From positions 248,001 through 312,000 of the forward strand of contig NZ_SPJX01000184.1 in assembly GCF_004458765.1 (NCBI RefSeq): a stretch of 64,000 nucleotides of DNA. The letters run 5' to 3'. The notes beneath the pieces are model-generated. The model made no database searches, was not told the origin of the DNA, and saw nothing but the letters and a program-made list of their open reading frames with translations. Source of the DNA: Microvirga pakistanensis. Its GTDB lineage: Bacteria; Pseudomonadota; Alphaproteobacteria; Rhizobiales; Beijerinckiaceae. This document shows positions 52,305-62,887 of this stretch, piece by piece. The position numbers were made by a program, and so were the translations under genes. Within the stretch, counting starts at the first letter, position 1, and each line of letters opens with the position of its first letter.

Positions 52305-53552
52305 ATGAAAATGACCCGACGCATTCTGATGGGCGCCGCCGCCGGCAGCTTCCTGCTTTCTGCCGGCGCCATGGCTCAGCAGACGGAACTGACATTCTGG
52401 AGCTGGCGTCAGGAGGACAAGGCCTTCTACCAGGACGCCATCAAGAAGTTCCAGGCGAAGGAGCCGAACATCGCGATCAAGTTCGAGACCTATGCGCCCG
52501 AGAACTATCAGACCATTCTCTCGACGGCCCTTGCCGCAGGCCGCGGTCCGGACGTGATCCAGGTTCGCGCCTACGGCAACCTGGAGACGATCGCAACGCC
52601 GGGCTATCTTCTGGCGCTCGACAAGCAGACCGTGCCGGAACTCGCCAACTTCCCGGATGCCGCTCTCGCGGCCGAGACGCTGCGCTCCGACGGCAAGGTC
52701 TATGCGGTGCCCTTCGCCATGCAGGCCCAGCTCGTCGTCTACAACAAGAAGATCTTCCAGAACGCGGGCGTGAATCCCCCGAAGACCTGGGATGAGCTGA
52801 TGGCCCTGTGCCAGGCGCTCAAGGCCAAGAACATCACGCCGTTCGCCAACGGCACCGCCACCGCATGGCAGAACGAGACCATTGTCGGCGGCCTGTTGTC
52901 GTCCATGCTCGGCAAGCAGTTCGAGGAGGACATCGTCTCCGGGAAGGCGAACTTCACCGATCCGCGCTTCGTCAACGCGCTCGCCAAGCTGAAGGACGTC
53001 AGCCAGTACTTCTCGCCGAACTTCTCGGGCGTGGATTATCCGTCCTCGCAGCAGCTCTTCGTGGCCGGGCGCGCGGCCATGTTCGCCGGCGGGTCCTACG
53101 AGGTCGCCAATTTCAAGAACCAGAACCCGACGCTCGATCTCGGCGTGTTCCCGGCGCCTGTTCTGAAGGCGGGCGATCAGGCCCTCATCGCAACCTACTA
53201 CGATGGCGGTTATGCGGTGAACGCCAAGAGCGAAAAGAAGGACGCGGCTCTCAAGTTCGTCCGCTATCTCGCAACCCCGGAATACGGCACGGCCTTTACC
53301 ACTGCCTTGAAGAACCTGTCGCCGATCAAGGGCATCAAGATCGAGGACCCGATCACGCAGGAAGTGGCGAAGCTCGCGGAGAACGCCATGTCCTATCTGA
53401 TGCTCGTGCGCTTCCGCTACCAGGAGCCGAGCGGATCGGTGCTGCTGCAGTCGAACGTGCAGAAGATGCTCGCAGGCCAGCAGACGCCCGAGCAAGCCGC
53501 CGCCGAGATCAACAAGGGTATCGCGACTTACTACAAGCCCTTCCAGAAGTAG
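52305..53552 (+). CDS. sugar ABC transporter substrate-binding protein (nanE-linked)
   Basis: A 415-aa family-1 solute-binding protein with a signal peptide (RRILMGAAAGSFLLSAGAMA) and the opening TELTFWSWRQEDKAFYQDAI. AMFAGGSYEVANFK is a common carbohydrate-binding-protein landmark. The ATG at 52305 has GGGAAG upstream; an ATG at 52290 is also possible. It heads a transcript with two permeases, nanE and an ATPase, so an amino sugar such as N-acetylmannosamine or a sialic acid derivative is a reasonable ligand guess. Confidence 0.92.
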   Translation: MKMTRRILMGAAAGSFLLSAGAMAQQTELTFWSWRQEDKAFYQDAIKKFQAKEPNIAIKFETYAPENYQTILSTALAAGRGPDVIQVRAYGNLETIATPGYLLALDKQTVPELANFPDAALAAETLRSDGKVYAVPFAMQAQLVVYNKKIFQNAGVNPPKTWDELMALCQALKAKNITPFANGTATAWQNETIVGGLLSSMLGKQFEEDIVSGKANFTDPRFVNALAKLKDVSQYFSPNFSGVDYPSSQQLFVAGRAAMFAGGSYEVANFKNQNPTLDLGVFPAPVLKAGDQALIATYYDGGYAVNAKSEKKDAALKFVRYLATPEYGTAFTTALKNLSPIKGIKIEDPITQEVAKLAENAMSYLMLVRFRYQEPSGSVLLQSNVQKMLAGQQTPEQAAAEINKGIATYYKPFQK

Positions 53553-53612
53553 GTCTCCGACACGAGGGCGGCGAGTGAGACACATCCGCCGCCCTTCCTG
53601 AAAGCTCGTCCC

Positions 53613-54545
53613 ATGCCCGTCTCGTCCAAACAGGCCCGCACATGGAAGCATCGCAGTTGGGTGGCGTTTCTCGTCGTCCCACCGGTCGTGTTCATGTCGC
53701 TGTTCGTGGTCTATCCGATCCTCTCGGCCTTTGCTTACGCCTTTTATGAATGGCGCGGGCTGGCGCGCGGCGACTTCGTGGGCTTGGCTAACTTCAAGGA
53801 AGTGCTTTTCGGCGCCACCATGGCGCCGACCGTGTGGAACGCTTTCCTGCACAATGTCTATGCGCTCATCGCGCTCATGATCGTCCAGAATGGCGGGGGC
53901 TTCTTTCTCGCGTGGCTGCTCTACAAGGAGCCCTTCGGCTTCCGCTTTCACCGGATCGCGGTCTTCGTGCCGGTGGTTCTCTCGACGATCATCGTAGGCT
54001 TTCTCTGGAAGCTCTTCCTCAATCCGAATTTCGGGATCGTCAATCAGGCACTCTACTCCCTCGGTCTCGACTCATGGGCCAAGCCGTGGCTGGGAGATTC
54101 ATCCACCGCCCTCGGCGCGCTCATTCTCGCCAATGCCTGGCACTTTGTGGGATTCCCCACGCTCGTTTATCTCGCCGGCATGCAGCGCATTCCCTCAGAG
54201 ATCATCGAGGCCGCACGGCTTGACGGCACAACCGAATGGCAACTGCTCAAGAACATCGTATGGCCGCTGGTGGCGCCCAGCACGACCATTCTTTTCACCT
54301 TGCTCTTCATCGGCGCCTTCAACTGGTTCGAGATCCCGTATGTGATGGTGGGGCTCGACGGGTCGCCCTTCGGATCGACAGATGTGCTGGGTCTCGTTTT
54401 CTATCGGACGGCCTTCGGCAACCAAAGCGCCAGCATCCAGAATTTCGGGCTGGGTTCTGCGCTCGCGACCCTCATCTTCCTCTTCATCGTCGTCTTCGCG
54501 TCCATGCTCACCCTGTGGCTGCGCCGTCGGGAGATCCAGTTTTGA
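53613..54545 (+). CDS. sugar ABC transporter permease (UgpA/MalF type)
   Basis: A 310-aa permease with six to seven membrane segments (first: WVAFLVVPPVVFMSLFVVYP) and the EAA loop EIIEAARLDGTTEWQLLKNI. It overlaps the second permease gene by four bases (TTGA). Confidence 0.95.
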   Translation: MPVSSKQARTWKHRSWVAFLVVPPVVFMSLFVVYPILSAFAYAFYEWRGLARGDFVGLANFKEVLFGATMAPTVWNAFLHNVYALIALMIVQNGGGFFLAWLLYKEPFGFRFHRIAVFVPVVLSTIIVGFLWKLFLNPNFGIVNQALYSLGLDSWAKPWLGDSSTALGALILANAWHFVGFPTLVYLAGMQRIPSEIIEAARLDGTTEWQLLKNIVWPLVAPSTTILFTLLFIGAFNWFEIPYVMVGLDGSPFGSTDVLGLVFYRTAFGNQSASIQNFGLGSALATLIFLFIVVFASMLTLWLRRREIQF

Positions 54546-55393
54546 CCGCCTTGGCCACGTCCTCCTCATCGCGGCAGCCGATCTCCTTCGCGTTCCTGGC
54601 GCAGGTGATCCTGATCGCGAACTCGTTCATCATGCTCTATCCGGTCGTTGTCATGGTGCTCTCCGCCTTCAAGACGACAGGGGAGATCTTCGAGCATCCC
54701 TTCGCGCTGCCGGATTTCACGCAAATTGGGAACTTCGCCAAGGTGCTCGGCGAAACGTCGATGCCAGCCTACTTCGTCAATTCGATCATCGTGACCGGGG
54801 CATCGATCCTCCTGATCGTCGTTCTGGGAACCATGGCGGGTTACGCGGTGGCCCGTTACGAATCGCGCACCAACACCTTCATCCTGCTGTTCTTTCTCGC
54901 GGGGTTGATGCTCCCGCTGAAGCTCGCCGTCATTCCGCTCTTCATCCTGCTGCGCGATCTGAACCTGCTCGACAGCCGCTGGAGCCTCATCGTCACCTAT
55001 ACGGCCATCGGCTTGCCGTCGGCCGTGTTCATCATGGCGGGCTTCCTGCGTTCGCTTCCGGCGGAACTGGAGGATGCCGCCCGCATCGACGGCGCATCGG
55101 AGCCGCGCATCATGTGGTCCGTCATGCTGCCGCTGGCGCGCCCACCGATGGCCATCGCGGCCATTCAAAACGCCGTGCCGATCTGGAACGACTTCTTCTT
55201 CCCGCTCGTCTTCATCCAGACCGACGCCTACAAGACCCTGCCGCAGGGCCTCACCACCTTCATGGGAGAGTACACCACCGATTGGGGCATGCTGTTCGCG
55301 GGCCTCACCATCGCGGCCGCACCCATCACGCTGCTCTATATCGCCCTGTCGCGCCAGTTCATCCAGGGCATGACCGCCGGCGCGGTGAAGTAG
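54542..55393 (+). CDS. sugar ABC transporter permease (UgpE/MalG type)
   Basis: A 283-aa permease beginning with TTG at 54542, where GGGAG lies about nine bases upstream; no later ATG keeps the first membrane segment (FLAQVILIANSFIMLYPVVV). The EAA loop is ELEDAARIDGASEPRIMWSV and the C terminus QFIQGMTAGAVK is the usual end of this permease class. Confidence 0.93.
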   Translation: MTALATSSSSRQPISFAFLAQVILIANSFIMLYPVVVMVLSAFKTTGEIFEHPFALPDFTQIGNFAKVLGETSMPAYFVNSIIVTGASILLIVVLGTMAGYAVARYESRTNTFILLFFLAGLMLPLKLAVIPLFILLRDLNLLDSRWSLIVTYTAIGLPSAVFIMAGFLRSLPAELEDAARIDGASEPRIMWSVMLPLARPPMAIAAIQNAVPIWNDFFFPLVFIQTDAYKTLPQGLTTFMGEYTTDWGMLFAGLTIAAAPITLLYIALSRQFIQGMTAGAVK

Positions 55394-55402
55394 GAACCCT
55401 CC

Positions 55403-56083
55403 ATGTTGCTCCCGAAGGGCGCCCTCGTCGTTTCCTGCCAAGCCCGCGAGGACAACCCGATGCACGGTCCCGTGCACATGTCCGCCATGGCGCTCGCGGC
55501 ACAAGCCGGTGGCGCTGGCGGCATCCGGGCCAACGGCGCCGAAGACATCGCGGCGATCCGTGCCGTCACGAGGCTTCCGATCATCGGCATCTCGAAGGTT
55601 TGGAATGATCGCTTTCCGGTCTACATCACCCCGAGCTTCGAGGACGCGGCGCGGATCGCCGGGGCCGGCGCCGACATCATCGGTCTCGACGCCACGGCTC
55701 GCCCGCGGAACGGAGAGCAGGTGGAGCGACTGGTTGCCCGTATCCGCGATGATCTCGGCAAGGAGGTTTTCGCCGATATCGCGACGCTCGAGGAAGGCAT
55801 GGCTGCCCACGCCTGTGGCGTGACTTACGTGGCCTCCACGCTCTCCGGCTATACGGACGAGACCATGGCGCGCAAAGGGGAAGGGCCCGATTTGGAGCTG
55901 CTGGAGGCCCTCGTTGCGACGCTTCCGGTGCCCGTGGTCGCCGAGGGCCGCTTCGATACGCCTGAACTCGTGGCGGAGGCCTTCAGGCGCGGCGCCCATG
56001 CGGTGGTGGTGGGGACCGCGATCACCAACCCGCGCGAAATCACCAAAAAGTTCGTTCGGGCGGCGCAGGGGTGGAAGCCTTAA
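55403..56083 (+). CDS. nanE: putative N-acetylmannosamine-6-phosphate 2-epimerase
   Basis: A 226-aa TIM-barrel enzyme converting ManNAc-6-phosphate to GlcNAc-6-phosphate. Its family blocks are LVVSCQAREDNPMHGP, GGAGGIRANGAEDI, PIIGISKVWND with the catalytic lysine near 65, and VPVVAEGRFDTPE with the catalytic glutamate. It is embedded between the permease and ATPase genes, a location that ties it to the imported sugar. No nanA lyase, nanK kinase or nagA/B is in the window, so the route is incomplete here. Confidence 0.9.
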   Translation: MLLPKGALVVSCQAREDNPMHGPVHMSAMALAAQAGGAGGIRANGAEDIAAIRAVTRLPIIGISKVWNDRFPVYITPSFEDAARIAGAGADIIGLDATARPRNGEQVERLVARIRDDLGKEVFADIATLEEGMAAHACGVTYVASTLSGYTDETMARKGEGPDLELLEALVATLPVPVVAEGRFDTPELVAEAFRRGAHAVVVGTAITNPREITKKFVRAAQGWKP

Positions 56084-56094
56084 GGGAGAGCAGA

Positions 56095-57165
<1,071 letters not shown>

Positions 57166-57245
57166 GGGTCCACACGCAAACGTGAAGCCACCGACGGCGT
57201 TCTCGGGTGTAGCTCTATTGCATGGGTTTCAAAAGAGGTCTTGCC

Positions 57246-58190
57246 GTGTTGATCCGCCACCCCGCCGATATCCTTCCCTCCGAGATCACGCCTCGTGAGG
57301 TCTATCTCAGCCGTCGGCAATGGATGGCGGGGGCCGCGGGGCTTGCTCTGACGGCGGCCCTCCCGAAGGAGCTTGGAGCCGCGCCGCTGTCAGCCGCGAA
57401 GAGTTCTTTTTCCGTGGATGAGAAGCTCACGAGCCGTGAGGACGTGACGAGCTACAACAATTATTACGAGTTCGGGGTCGACAAGGCGGACCCGGCGAAG
57501 AACGCCGGCACGCTCAAGACCTCTCCCTGGACGGTGACCATCGACGGGCTGGTGGGAAAGCCTCAGCAGGTCGGCCTCGACGACCTGTTGAAGTCCTCGG
57601 CCCTGGAGGAGCGCGTCTACCGGATGCGCTGCGTCGAGGGCTGGTCGATGGTGATCCCGTGGATCGGGATCCCCCTGGCGGATCTCATCAAGCGGGTGGA
57701 GCCGCTCGGCAGCGCCAAGTATGTGGCCTTCGAGACGGCCAATCGCCCCGACGAGATGCCGGGGCTGCGCTCCGTCTTCCCTGTGCTCGACTGGCCCTAC
57801 CGGGAAGGCCTGCGGCTCGACGAAGCCCTGCATCCGCTCACGATTCTGGCGGTCGGCCTGTACGGCGAGACCCTGCCGAACCAGAACGGGGCGCCGATCC
57901 GCCTTGTCGTGCCATGGAAATATGGCTTCAAGGGCATCAAGTCGATCACCCGCATCAGTTTCGTCGAGAAGCAGCCGGTGACCGCCTGGAATAAGCAGGC
58001 GCCGAACGAATATGGCTTCTATGCCAACGTGAACCCCAACGTGGACCACCCCCGGTGGAGTCAGGCCACCGAGCGCCGGATCGGGGAGGGCGGGCTTTTC
58101 GTGAAGAGGCGCCCCACGCTCATGTTCAACGGCTATGCGGAGCAGGTGGCGGGCCTTTACTCCGGCATGGACCTGCGGAAGCTCTACTGA
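57246..58190 (+). CDS. msrP: protein-methionine-sulfoxide reductase catalytic subunit (molybdoenzyme)
   Basis: A 314-aa periplasmic molybdenum-cofactor enzyme of the sulfite-oxidase fold that repairs methionine sulfoxide in envelope proteins. The N terminus [20 protein letters not shown] and the Tat motif [17 protein letters not shown] are family-typical. The molybdenum-ligating cysteine is in [16 protein letters not shown] take the GTG at 57246 as start because it gives the usual MLIR opening and has AGAGG upstream; an ATG at 57222 is an alternative. Its stop overlaps msrQ by one base. Confidence 0.94.
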   Translation: MLIRHPADILPSEITPREVYLSRRQWMAGAAGLALTAALPKELGAAPLSAAKSSFSVDEKLTSREDVTSYNNYYEFGVDKADPAKNAGTLKTSPWTVTIDGLVGKPQQVGLDDLLKSSALEERVYRMRCVEGWSMVIPWIGIPLADLIKRVEPLGSAKYVAFETANRPDEMPGLRSVFPVLDWPYREGLRLDEALHPLTILAVGLYGETLPNQNGAPIRLVVPWKYGFKGIKSITRISFVEKQPVTAWNKQAPNEYGFYANVNPNVDHPRWSQATERRIGEGGLFVKRRPTLMFNGYAEQVAGLYSGMDLRKLY

Positions 58191-58834
58191 TGCCGGTCCG
58201 TGCGTCCGTTCAGGGCTCGAAGAAGGGTTTCTCTCTGCCCCAGGTGCCGAAGATCCTCGTCTACATCGTCGGTTTCATCCCCGCCGTGTGGATGTTCTAT
58301 GCCGGCATCACCGACCAGCTCGGGGCCGATCCGATGCGCGCCCTGGAACAGGCGCTCGGCCTCTGGGCGTTCCGCTTTCTCATCGCGACGCTTGCGATCA
58401 CGCCCTTGCGCCAGCTCTTCTCGGTCAATCTGCTGCGCTACCGCCGCGCGCTCGGACTGCTCGCGTTCTATTATGCGCTCCTGCATCTCGTGACCTACAT
58501 GGTGCTCGATCAGGGGCTCGACTGGGCCGCCATCGGGGCCGACATCGTGAAACGGCCTTACATCACCATCGGCATGGCGACCTTCGTCATTCTCCTGCCG
58601 CTGGCGCTCACCTCCACCAATGCCGCGATCCGGCGCATGGGCGGTCAGGCCTGGGCGCGGCTGCACCGCCTCGTCTATGTGGCGGCCCTCGGTGCTGCCC
58701 TGCACTTCATCCTCGTGGTGAAATCCTGGCCGCCGGAACCCCTGATCTACGCGGCCATCGTGGCCGTGCTCCTCGGCTACCGCCTCGTCCGCTCCCTCGG
58801 GCGAAGGGCCGAGCCCAGGCGCCGGCCTGCTTGA
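58190..58834 (+). CDS. msrQ: protein-methionine-sulfoxide reductase heme-binding subunit
   Basis: A 214-aa inner-membrane b-type heme protein with about six membrane segments, for example ILVYIVGFIPAVWMFYAGIT. Histidines in YYALLHLVTYMVLD, ARLHRLVYVAALGAALHFIL are the expected heme ligands. It passes electrons from the respiratory chain to MsrP. ATG overlaps the msrP stop. It is followed after 56 bases by modA. Confidence 0.94.
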   Translation: MPVRASVQGSKKGFSLPQVPKILVYIVGFIPAVWMFYAGITDQLGADPMRALEQALGLWAFRFLIATLAITPLRQLFSVNLLRYRRALGLLAFYYALLHLVTYMVLDQGLDWAAIGADIVKRPYITIGMATFVILLPLALTSTNAAIRRMGGQAWARLHRLVYVAALGAALHFILVVKSWPPEPLIYAAIVAVLLGYRLVRSLGRRAEPRRRPA

Positions 58835-58890
58835 AGCCTTGGCCGGGTCCGCTAGGATGCGCCCCTGTCCGGTCGGTTGAGGAGCATACC

Positions 58891-59691
58891 ATGGGCACGG
58901 CCCGATCCAGGAAGGGTGCGTTCAAGGCGCTGATCTTCGGGCTTGCGCTGGCCTGCTCCGCCATGCCCGCGCAGGCCAAGGAGGTGGCGGTCTTCGCCGC
59001 TGTCAGCCTCAAGAACGCCCTCGACGGCGCGACGGCGGCCTGGAGGCGAAAGACAGGAAAGTCCGCCGTGATCTCCTATGCCGCCAGCAACGCCCTTGCC
59101 CGGCAGATCGAAGCCGGAGCGCCCGCCGATCTCTTCTTCTCCGCCGATCTCGACTGGATGGATTACGCCGCCTCGAAGAACCTGATCCGGCCGGGAACGC
59201 GTATCAATCTTCTCGGCAATCAGCTCGTGCTCATTGCCCCGAAAGGAGCGGCTGCGCAGGCCTCGCTTCAGCCCGGCATCGATCTCGCGTCCCTGCTCGA
59301 AGGTGGGCGTCTGGCGATGGGGCAGGTGGACGCCGTGCCGGCCGGAAAATACGGCAAGGCCGCTCTCGAAAAGCTCGGGGCATGGGACGGCGTCAAGGAT
59401 AGAGTGGCTCAAACCGAAAACGTGCGTGCGGCACTGTTTCTCGTATCGCGTGGGGAGGCGCCCCTCGGCATCGTCTACAAGACCGATGCGGTATCCGACC
59501 CGAACGTCAGGATCGTGGCGACCTTTCCGGAAGGCACGCATCCGCCCATCGTCTATCCTGTCGCCATGACGCAGGATTCGACGAACCCCGATGCGGCGTC
59601 GCTCCTGGACTTCCTGCGTTCTGCCGATGCAAAGCGCTTCTTCGAGGAGCAGGGTTTCACATTGCTGAAGACAGCAGGTTCCGGCTCGTGA
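58891..59691 (+). CDS. modA: molybdate ABC transporter substrate-binding protein
   Basis: A 266-aa periplasmic molybdate-binding protein: signal peptide (ALIFGLALACSAMPAQA), then VAVFAAVSLKNALDGATAAW with the oxyanion-binding serine, and ADLFFSADLDWMDYAASKNL. VRAALFLVSRGEAPLGIVYK is another ModA hallmark. GAGGAG precedes the ATG. Its stop overlaps the modB GTG start. Confidence 0.95.
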   Translation: MGTARSRKGAFKALIFGLALACSAMPAQAKEVAVFAAVSLKNALDGATAAWRRKTGKSAVISYAASNALARQIEAGAPADLFFSADLDWMDYAASKNLIRPGTRINLLGNQLVLIAPKGAAAQASLQPGIDLASLLEGGRLAMGQVDAVPAGKYGKAALEKLGAWDGVKDRVAQTENVRAALFLVSRGEAPLGIVYKTDAVSDPNVRIVATFPEGTHPPIVYPVAMTQDSTNPDAASLLDFLRSADAKRFFEEQGFTLLKTAGSGS

Positions 59692-60383
59692 CGGACTGGC
59701 TCTCTCCGGAGGAATGGACGGCTGTCCGCCTCAGCCTCAAGGTGGCGCTCGTCGCCATGGGCGCGAGCCTTTTGCCAGGCATCGCGATTGCCTACGCGTT
59801 GGAGCGTGGACGGTTCTGGGGGCGGCAGGCGCTCGATGTGATGGTTCATCTGCCGCTGGTCCTTCCTCCCGTCGTCGTGGGTTATGCCCTCCTTCTCGGT
59901 TTCGGGCGGCGCGGACCGATTGGCGCATATCTCGCCGAGCAGTTCGGTATCGTCCTGTCCTTTCGTTGGACCGGAGCGGCGCTCGCCTGCGCCATCATGG
60001 GCTTCCCCCTGCTCGTGCGCGCCATCCGCTTGTCTCTCGAGACGGTGGACCGCAAGCTCGAAGATGCAGCTGGCACATTGGGCGCCCATCCTGTCTGGGT
60101 GTTCTTTGCGGTGACGCTGCCGCTGATCCTGCCGGGAATCATCGCAGGAATGGTTCTGTCGTTCGCGAAAGCGATGGGTGAGTTCGGCGCCACCATTACC
60201 TTCGTGTCCAACATTCCCGGCGAAACGCAGACAATCCCTTCCGCGATCTACACCTTCACGCAGGTACCGGGTGGCGAAGGCGGCGCATTGCGCCTGACGC
60301 TCGTATCCGTGGCGATTTCCATCGCGGCGCTCTGGATGTCCGAATGGATGGCCCGGCGTGTCAGGCGGAGGTTTCTCGCCTGA
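59688..60383 (+). CDS. modB: molybdate ABC transporter permease
   Basis: A 231-aa permease beginning with GTG at 59688 (GTGA overlap with modA). It has five to six membrane segments and the EAA loop KLEDAAGTLGAHPVWVFFAV; MGEFGATITFVSNIPGETQT is a ModB signature. It overlaps modC by one base. Confidence 0.95.
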   Translation: MTDWLSPEEWTAVRLSLKVALVAMGASLLPGIAIAYALERGRFWGRQALDVMVHLPLVLPPVVVGYALLLGFGRRGPIGAYLAEQFGIVLSFRWTGAALACAIMGFPLLVRAIRLSLETVDRKLEDAAGTLGAHPVWVFFAVTLPLILPGIIAGMVLSFAKAMGEFGATITFVSNIPGETQTIPSAIYTFTQVPGGEGGALRLTLVSVAISIAALWMSEWMARRVRRRFLA

Positions 60384-61489
60384 TGATCCTCGATGTCGAT
60401 CTTCGCCACCAGCAGGGAGCCTTCACGCTCGAAGCCCGCTTCCAGTCGCAAGGGCGGCTGACCGCTCTCTTCGGCCCTTCCGGTTCGGGCAAGACAACGC
60501 TCGTCAACGCCATCGGCGGCCTCATTCGCCCGGCAGGGGGGCGCATCTGCGTGAGAGGACGCGTTCTCGTCGATACGCAGCAACGAGTTTTCGTGCCCAA
60601 GCACAGGCGGAGAATCGGCTATGTGTTCCAAGAGGCGCGCCTCTTCCCGCATCTGAACGTGGAGCAGAACCTGCAATTCGGCCGATGGTTCACGCCGAGG
60701 CGCGAGCGCGCCGCCGATTTTCGTGCCGTGACGGAGCTTCTCGGCCTCGGACACCTGCTGAAACGTTGGCCCTCGACGCTCTCGGGCGGTGAGAAGCAGC
60801 GCGTTGCGATCGGGCGTGCGCTTCTTTCGGATCCGCATCTGCTGCTGATGGATGAGCCGCTCGCCTCTCTCGACGAGGAACGGAAAGGGGAAATCTATCC
60901 TTACATCGAGCGATTGCGGGACGAGGGGAACGTGCCGATGGTTCTCGTCAGCCATTCCGTGCCGGAGATCGCCCGGCTTGCGACTTCGATCGTTGTTCTG
61001 AACAATGGGCGGATCGTGGCCTCTGGTCCTGCCTCCGATATCCTCCGGCACACGAGGTTCTTTCCTCAGGCCGGTCCCGTCGAAGCCGGCGCGCTCGTGG
61101 AAACCCATGTGCTCCGGCATGAGGAGGCTTTTGGCCTGACTGTCCTACAGGCTGCCGCGGGGCCTCTCACCGTCTCGCGCCTCGATCTGCCGGTCGGCTC
61201 GCCCGTGAGGGTGCGCTTGCGTGCCCGTGATGTCATTCTGTCTCTCACTCCTCTTGAGGGCGTCAGCGCTCTCAACGTGCTGCCCGGCATCGTTGCCGCT
61301 CTTGAAGAGGCGGGTGGTTCGAGCGTGGATGTGACGCTTGCCTGCGGTGAGGATGAGATCGTCGCGAGCGTGACACGGAAATCCGTGGAGAGGCTTGGCC
61401 TTAAGGTCGGGCAACCCGTTCATGCGATCATCAAGAGCATCGCATTCGACCGGGAGGCCCTTGGCACCGTGCAGGCGGGGAATATGTGA
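60383..61489 (+). CDS. modC: molybdate ABC transporter ATP-binding protein
   Basis: A 368-aa ATPase: Walker A GPSGSGKTTLVN, signature LSGGEKQRVAIGRAL, Walker B LLLMDEPLASLDEERK, switch VSHSVPEI. A C-terminal molybdate-binding TOBE domain (about 295-360, VRVRLRARDVILSLTPLEGV) identifies ModC. The ATG at 60383 overlaps the modB stop; an in-frame start inside modB is rejected. No ModE-type site was recognised upstream of the msrPQ-modABC unit. Confidence 0.95.
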   Translation: MILDVDLRHQQGAFTLEARFQSQGRLTALFGPSGSGKTTLVNAIGGLIRPAGGRICVRGRVLVDTQQRVFVPKHRRRIGYVFQEARLFPHLNVEQNLQFGRWFTPRRERAADFRAVTELLGLGHLLKRWPSTLSGGEKQRVAIGRALLSDPHLLLMDEPLASLDEERKGEIYPYIERLRDEGNVPMVLVSHSVPEIARLATSIVVLNNGRIVASGPASDILRHTRFFPQAGPVEAGALVETHVLRHEEAFGLTVLQAAAGPLTVSRLDLPVGSPVRVRLRARDVILSLTPLEGVSALNVLPGIVAALEEAGGSSVDVTLACGEDEIVASVTRKSVERLGLKVGQPVHAIIKSIAFDREALGTVQAGNM

Positions 61490-61566
61490 GTGTGAAACCT
61501 GGAGGTTGCGCCTGTTACCGAGGCGTGTAGCCTGCACGTCGCCCCTGTCCTTCGAGAGATGAGATC

Positions 61567-62829
61567 ATGAACGAACAATTCCGCAACCCGTCCGACGCTG
61601 CCTCCCATGCCGAGCGTCTCGACCGCTTGGCCGAGGTGGCCGTGCGGGTGGGGTTAGGGCTCAAGCCGGGCCAGGAGCTTGTCATGACCGCCCCGCTTGA
61701 TGCGGTGCCGCTGGTGCGCCGCATCACGGAACATGCCTACAAAGCCGGTGCGTCCCTGGTAACCACGCTGTTCTCGGACGAGGAGGCGACCCTGATGCGC
61801 TTCCGCCACGGCCGCGACGAAGGGTTCGATGCGGCCTCGGCCTGGCTCTACGAGGGCATGGCGGCCGCCTTCAAGAACGGCGCGGCGCGGCTGGCCGTCG
61901 TCGGCGAGAATCCATCGCTGCTCGCCAAGGAGGACCCGGAGAAGGTTTCCCGCGCCAATCGCGCCCGCTCCAAGGCCTATATGCCGGCGCTCAACATGAT
62001 CGCGGGATTCGACGTCAACTGGACGATCGTGTCCGCCGCGACTCCCGCCTGGGCGAAGGCCGTGTTCCCCGGTGATCCTGAGGACGTGGCGGTCTCGAAA
62101 CTGTGGCATGCGATTTTCTCCGCCTCGCGCGTCGATGCCCCCGATCCGATTGCAGCCTGGGAAAAGCACAATGCCAATCTTCAGGCCCGCACACGGATGC
62201 TGAACGAGAAGAACTACGCGGCGCTGCATTTCCAGGGCCCCGGCACGGATCTACGTGTCGGCCTCGCGGAGGCGCATGAGTGGAACGGCGGTTCGGCGAA
62301 AGCGAAGAACGGCGTCGTCTGCAACGCGAACATCCCGACAGAGGAGGTTTTCACCACGCCCCACAAGGATCGCGTGGATGGATACGTTACCAGCACCAAG
62401 CCCCTTTCCTATAACGGAACCCTGATCGAGGATATCCAGGTGACGTTCGAGGGTGGACGCATCGTGAATGCGAAGGCACGCACGGGTGAGGCCGTGCTGA
62501 ACAAGGTGCTCGACACGGACGAGGGTTCTCGACGCCTCGGCGAGGTGGCGCTCGTGCCGTTCTCGTCGCCGATCTCCCAGAGCGGACTGCTCTTCTTCAA
62601 CACGCTCTTCGACGAGAACGCCTCGAGCCACATCGCGCTGGGCCAGGCCTACAGCAAGTGCATTCGCGGCGGCGGCGGCATGAGCGAGGAGGAGCTCGCC
62701 TCGCATGGCGCCAACAAGAGCCTCATCCACATCGACTGGATGATCGGTTCCGACAAGGTGGATGTGGACGGCATCACTCAGGACGGAACGCCCGAGCCGC
62801 TGATGCGCGGCGGCGAGTGGGTCGCCTGA
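61567..62829 (+). CDS. aminopeptidase, family M29
   Basis: A 420-aa metalloaminopeptidase of the AmpS/AmpT/PepS family. LKPGQELVMTAPLDAVPLVR is the conserved N-terminal block. The two-metal site is expected in NIPTEEVFTTPHKDRVDGYV, LGEVALVPFSSPIS and NASSHIALGQAYSKCIRGG, with SLIHIDWMIGSDKVDVDG near the end. It releases N-terminal residues from peptides in the cytosol. It may supply amino acids from peptides brought in by the ABC system that follows. Confidence 0.94.
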   Translation: MNEQFRNPSDAASHAERLDRLAEVAVRVGLGLKPGQELVMTAPLDAVPLVRRITEHAYKAGASLVTTLFSDEEATLMRFRHGRDEGFDAASAWLYEGMAAAFKNGAARLAVVGENPSLLAKEDPEKVSRANRARSKAYMPALNMIAGFDVNWTIVSAATPAWAKAVFPGDPEDVAVSKLWHAIFSASRVDAPDPIAAWEKHNANLQARTRMLNEKNYAALHFQGPGTDLRVGLAEAHEWNGGSAKAKNGVVCNANIPTEEVFTTPHKDRVDGYVTSTKPLSYNGTLIEDIQVTFEGGRIVNAKARTGEAVLNKVLDTDEGSRRLGEVALVPFSSPISQSGLLFFNTLFDENASSHIALGQAYSKCIRGGGGMSEEELASHGANKSLIHIDWMIGSDKVDVDGITQDGTPEPLMRGGEWVA

Positions 62830-62847
62830 CCGAGGAACAGGCTCCGT

Positions 62848-62876
62848 GACGGCCCGCAAGGGCCGTCGCCGTTTTC
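62848..62876 (+). terminator. terminator after the aminopeptidase gene
   Basis: GACGGCCC and GGGCCGTC form a perfect 8-bp stem with a GCAA loop (62848-62867), followed by GCCGTTTTCG. It ends 12 bases before the next start, so some read-through is possible. Confidence 0.7.
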
Positions 62877-62887
62877 GTGAGTGCGGA

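Noticed and set aside
52284-53951. 555-codon minus-strand frame over the sugar-binding protein
   Set aside because: Shadow frame of a clear ABC binding-protein and permease gene; composition is non-protein-like.
54566-55999. 477-codon minus-strand frame over permease and nanE
   Set aside because: Antisense shadow of two well-supported genes; no ribosome site and a histidine-rich, low-complexity translation.
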